Source of the DNA: RECG01 sp964444805
Lineage (GTDB): Bacteria; Bacillota_I; Bacilli_A; Acholeplasmatales; Acholeplasmataceae
Length of the DNA stretch: 16,817 nt
Direction: 5' to 3'
NCBI GenBank assembly: GCA_964444805.1
Contig: CAYUIK010000053.1
Span: forward strand, 1 to 16,817
Part shown: positions 14,112-16,817 of the stretch, in pieces
Position numbering within the stretch: the first letter of the stretch is position 1
Layout of the letters: every line of letters starts with the position of its first letter
Made by a program: the position numbers and the translations under genes
The notes under the pieces: generated by a model
What the model saw: the letters and a program-made list of their open reading frames with translations, nothing else
The model's database searches: none
Told to the model about the DNA's origin: nothing

Positions 14112-14243
14112 ATGACCAAAACCATAATGGAAGAAAGCAACAGTACTAAGATCGAAGATCCGTTATACCCGTATGACACAAACCGAGCCAACGGCGCGTT
14201 TTTTAGCGTCGTTTTTTCTTTAGACAAGGAGGAAACACCGTGA
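14112..14243 (+). CDS. Possible 43-codon leader peptide before the CNNM genes
   Basis: The frame runs from ATG 14112 (or ATG 14127, 38 codons) to TGA 14241-14243, whose first bases overlap the GTG start of the CNNM gene as GTGA. The peptide contains MEESNSTK, then KIEDPLYPYDTNRANG, a hydrophobic FFSVVFSL and a final EETP before the stop. Acidic residues beside prolines and a Pro at the stop recall Mg2+-responsive leader peptides such as MgtL, whose acidic/proline N-terminus destabilises ribosomes. The start has no ideal ribosome binding site: AGAAGG abuts 14112 and is about 14 bases from 14127. The hydrophobic part may only be a by-product of the terminator's T runs. Translation is unproven. 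Confidence 0.4.
   Translation: MTKTIMEESNSTKIEDPLYPYDTNRANGAFFSVVFSLDKEETP
14190..14220 (+). terminator. Leader terminator (attenuator) upstream of the CNNM genes
   Basis: AACGGCGC (14190-14197) pairs over eight positions (one G-T) with GCGTCGTT (14206-14213), and the T run continues to 14217 then CTT. It lies after the promoter and before the AAGGAGG at 14226, the usual place of a riboswitch or attenuator terminator. CCGTT at 14160-14164 can pair with AACGG at 14190-14194 and could act as a weak anti-terminator. Confidence 0.6.
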
Positions 14244-15517
14244 TCTTTCTGATCTTTTTCTTCGTATTGATACAAATGGTTTTCACGATGTCGGAAATCG
14301 CCATGATCGCGATGAGTAATCAGCAGCTCGAACATGATGCGCAATCGGGCAATAAGAAAGCCCAGCGCGTCGAAGCCTACAAGAACAATCCTCGACCCTA
14401 TTCGACAACAGCCCGAATAATGAGCACATTCTCAATCATGGGAAGCGGTGCTGTTTCCTATGTGCTCCTTGAACGGTCACTCGGTCAAAGGGGTCTTGTA
14501 ATCGATATACTCATCGTTACTCTTGCCGTCTTGATTCTTTTGTTCGTTCACGTATCATTTGGACAGATCATCGCTCGCAGGCTTGCCCGTAAGTATAGCC
14601 ACGCCTTCGGTTACGGACTCGTTGGAATCATGACGTTTACGAAACATATATGTCGCCCCATCGTTTTTTTCGTGACATGGTTTGCCGGGGCATTGGGGCG
14701 TATCTTTGTACTAAATCCTTCGGATGAAACGCGCAACATGACCGAAGAAGAGATCCGCATGATCGTCGAAGCCAGTGGGAATACGGGCGTGATCGATGAG
14801 GATGAACGGGAAATGATCCATAATATCTTTGACTTTGATGATACGGAAGCTGCGGATATCATGACCCATCGTACCGAGATATCATCGCTCGATGTTCGGT
14901 CGACCAAAAAGGAAATTATCGAGTTTGTCGTCACGGAACGTTTCACCCGCTTCCCCGTTTTCGAAGATAACATCGATCAAATCGTCGGTACCCTCCATGT
15001 CAAGGACCTCTTGAAATATTTGGATCAGTCCGTCGATCACATCGATCTTCGCTCGATCCTCAGAAAGCCGTATTTTATTCCGGAATCGAAAAATGTTCGG
15101 GAATTGTTCAAAGAGATGCAACGGGAAAAGAACCATATCGCCATCGTAATCGATGAATATGGTGGAACGGCCGGACTCATTACCATTGAAGATCTCATCG
15201 AAGAAATCGTCGGTAACATCTTTGACGAATACGATGAGGTCGAAGAAGAATGGATCAAAATCAATGATCGACAATACGAAGTCGCTGGTCTTATGAACAT
15301 CGATGACCTCGAGGACCTGCTAGGAATCGGTCTTCCGGTCGACGACTACGATACGTTGAGTGGTTTCATTCTCGGTTTTCTCGGGCGAATTCCGAATCAT
15401 GGTGAGGGCGTTTCGTTTGCCTACAACAATCATCATTTTGAAGTTTTAAAATATGAAGATCAGATCATTGCGAGCGTTCGCATTACGAAACTCGAGCAGG
15501 AAAAAATCGATGACTGA
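14240..15517 (+). CDS. CNNM/CorC-type membrane protein with degenerate DUF21 domain
   Basis: A 425-residue protein with a DUF21 membrane domain (about 1-160, four hydrophobic segments), a CBS pair (about 200-325, with DIMTHRTEI, RFTRFPVFED and EYGGTAGLITIEDLIEEIVG) and a CorC_HlyC domain (about 335-420). Such proteins move Mg2+ or Co2+, usually outward, and are often misnamed hemolysins. The start is GTG 14240, set by AAGGAGG (14226-14232) seven bases upstream. In DUF21 the usual GExxPK motif reads GQIIAR at 108-113, and the Asn-rich helix of its neighbour (NNIVN) aligns with STFSI. It may therefore have lost ion binding and act as a regulator or altered transporter. A 20-base gap leads to the next paralogue. 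Confidence 0.88.
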   Translation: MIFLIFFFVLIQMVFTMSEIAMIAMSNQQLEHDAQSGNKKAQRVEAYKNNPRPYSTTARIMSTFSIMGSGAVSYVLLERSLGQRGLVIDILIVTLAVLILLFVHVSFGQIIARRLARKYSHAFGYGLVGIMTFTKHICRPIVFFVTWFAGALGRIFVLNPSDETRNMTEEEIRMIVEASGNTGVIDEDEREMIHNIFDFDDTEAADIMTHRTEISSLDVRSTKKEIIEFVVTERFTRFPVFEDNIDQIVGTLHVKDLLKYLDQSVDHIDLRSILRKPYFIPESKNVRELFKEMQREKNHIAIVIDEYGGTAGLITIEDLIEEIVGNIFDEYDEVEEEWIKINDRQYEVAGLMNIDDLEDLLGIGLPVDDYDTLSGFILGFLGRIPNHGEGVSFAYNNHHFEVLKYEDQIIASVRITKLEQEKIDD

Positions 15518-15537
15518 TCGATACGGAGAACACGCGC

Positions 15538-16797
15538 ATGGATAGACAGGACCTTACGTTGACGCTTGTTTTGATAGGATTGATCACTTTATCAGCGTTT
15601 TTCTCATCAACGGAAACAGCTTTTTCATCGGTCAATCGTATCAAGTTGAAAAATCTCATACAAAACGGCAATAAAAGAGCGATACATACGCTCGTTCTCG
15701 CAGAACGGTTCGAGCGCGTTTTGATTACCATTTTAATCGGGAACAATATCGTCAATATCGCAGCGGCTTCGATTTCGACCTTTCTATTCGTCAAGCATTT
15801 CGGAAACCCAGGAATCACATTGTCGACAGCTGTTATGACGACGCTCGTTTTGATCTTCGGTGAGATCACACCGAAGACGATCGCGAAAGAGATCCCCGAG
15901 TCCTATGCTCTTGCGGTTACGCCGATTCTCACCGTCGTCATATGGAGTCTAATGCCGCTCTATATCGTATTCGCTGGCATACAGAGGTACATGCGTCGTG
16001 TTTTTACCTTGAACAAGGAAGCGTCGATTACCGAAGACGAACTGTTGACCTACGTTGACGAAGCGGAAGAAGAAGGTCAGATCAACGCCAATGAGCGACA
16101 ACTGATCAAGAGTGTCATCGATTTCGATGACCTCAAGATCGAAGATATTTTCACTCCCCGTGTCCACGTGATCGCGATCGATCGCGACGATGACAACGAG
16201 AAGATCATCCAGGCTTTCCGCAAGACCGGCTATTCCAGGCTCCCAATATATGAAGAGGATATGGATCACATCGTCGGTATCATCAATCATAAGGACTTCT
16301 ATCATCAGGTCATATATGAAAAGCAGCCTCTCGATAGCATCATTCAACCCGTGGTTTACGTGACCGAATACATGCGTATTTCCAATCTGCTCGCTTTGCT
16401 TAGACAAAACAAATCGCATATTGCCATCGTCAAGGATGAATTTGGTGGCACGCTTGGTGTCGTCACCATGGAAGACATTTTGGAAGAACTCGTTGGTGAC
16501 ATCTGGGATGAACACGATAAGATCGTCGAACATATCATCAAGATTACGGAAGATACGTATCGTGTTCGAGGCGATACCAATCTCGATGATTTCTTCGAAC
16601 TCGTCGGTCTCAAAGGAGATTTCGACTACGCGACGGTCAACGGCTGGGTCATGGACGAACTCGATCGTATTCCGGAACCGGGTGATGCATTTCGTTTCGA
16701 ACACCTCGAAGTCACTGTAACACAGGCAAACGAGAAGCGAGTTCTCGAGGTGACGATTAAAGTGTTGCCCACGGAAAAAGAAGAAGAAGACAAATAA
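15538..16797 (+). CDS. CNNM/CorC-type Mg2+/Co2+ transporter
   Basis: A 419-residue protein with DUF21 (about 1-165), CBS pair (about 195-320, DIFTPRVHV, GYSRLPIYEED, EFGGTLGVVTMEDILEELVG) and CorC_HlyC (about 330-415). DUF21 keeps the family residues: SSTETAFSS (23-31), GNNIVN (68-73) and GEITPK (108-113), where the Glu is expected to help bind the metal. It is thus the likely working transporter of the pair. GGAG (15525-15528) lies nine bases before the ATG, and the gene starts 20 bases after its paralogue, so both probably belong to one transcript under the leader-bearing promoter. The window ends 20 bases after the stop, so a terminator cannot be seen. Confidence 0.92.
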   Translation: MDRQDLTLTLVLIGLITLSAFFSSTETAFSSVNRIKLKNLIQNGNKRAIHTLVLAERFERVLITILIGNNIVNIAAASISTFLFVKHFGNPGITLSTAVMTTLVLIFGEITPKTIAKEIPESYALAVTPILTVVIWSLMPLYIVFAGIQRYMRRVFTLNKEASITEDELLTYVDEAEEEGQINANERQLIKSVIDFDDLKIEDIFTPRVHVIAIDRDDDNEKIIQAFRKTGYSRLPIYEEDMDHIVGIINHKDFYHQVIYEKQPLDSIIQPVVYVTEYMRISNLLALLRQNKSHIAIVKDEFGGTLGVVTMEDILEELVGDIWDEHDKIVEHIIKITEDTYRVRGDTNLDDFFELVGLKGDFDYATVNGWVMDELDRIPEPGDAFRFEHLEVTVTQANEKRVLEVTIKVLPTEKEEEDK

Positions 16798-16817
16798 GCA
16801 AAAGGGTTCGAATCGCT

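Noticed and set aside
16801..16817. GGGTTCGAATC near the window end resembles a tRNA T arm.
   Set aside because: No acceptor, D or anticodon arms precede it; the CNNM coding sequence ends only a few bases before. It may be the start of a terminator cut by the window edge.

Overview
The window reads as ordinary chromosome from a low-to-mid GC Gram-positive lineage: Bacillota, or one of the standard-code relatives of the mollicutes such as the Acholeplasmatales, Izemoplasmatales or Haloplasma group. This follows from the gene set: RNase HIII, MutS2, a YlbL-type PDZ/Lon protease, the cyclic-di-AMP receptor DarA, a type B RNase P RNA, CTC-type bL25 and the truB-ribF-rpsO-pnp order. Several genes end cleanly in TGA and tryptophan is written TGG, so TGA is a stop codon here. 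I cannot name a genus. I see no transposon, phage, CRISPR or tRNA.

Layout. Bases 1-2497 hold a compact plus-strand operon: the 3' end of a ylbL-like protease gene, an unknown three-helix membrane protein, lspA and rluD, with 17-base overlaps or short gaps. rnhC runs the other way (2490-3347), ending inside the end of rluD, and shares a 60-base divergent promoter region with mutS2 (3408-5726). trxA follows with its own promoter and an intrinsic terminator. Then come truB, ribF, darA, rpsO and pnp, each start after ribF preceded by a recognisable promoter; rpsO has a hairpin leader and a strong terminator. rplY (ctc), with promoter and terminator, leads into rnpB (about 11856-12210), which has its own promoter and terminator. 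An alpha/beta hydrolase follows, overlapping tail to tail with a minus-strand CaCA-type Ca2+/Na+ exchanger. Last are two tandem CNNM/CorC-type (DUF21-CBS-CorC_HlyC) membrane proteins behind a sigma-A-like promoter and a 5' leader.

Functionally the window covers lipoprotein maturation, rRNA and tRNA pseudouridylation, RNA-DNA hybrid removal, ribosome rescue or recombination control (MutS2), thiol redox, flavin cofactor synthesis, c-di-AMP sensing, ribosomal proteins, RNA decay, tRNA 5' maturation and divalent-cation handling.

The most interesting material is regulatory and small. The CNNM pair has a leader with a promoter, a 43-codon acidic and proline-containing open frame, an intrinsic terminator within that frame and a 4-base stop/start overlap with the first CNNM gene, an arrangement that resembles leader-peptide attenuation of Mg2+ genes. 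The first CNNM paralogue has lost hallmark DUF21 residues that the second keeps. ribF is preceded by a 19-codon open frame that owns the only good ribosome binding site. These functional readings are inferences from sequence.
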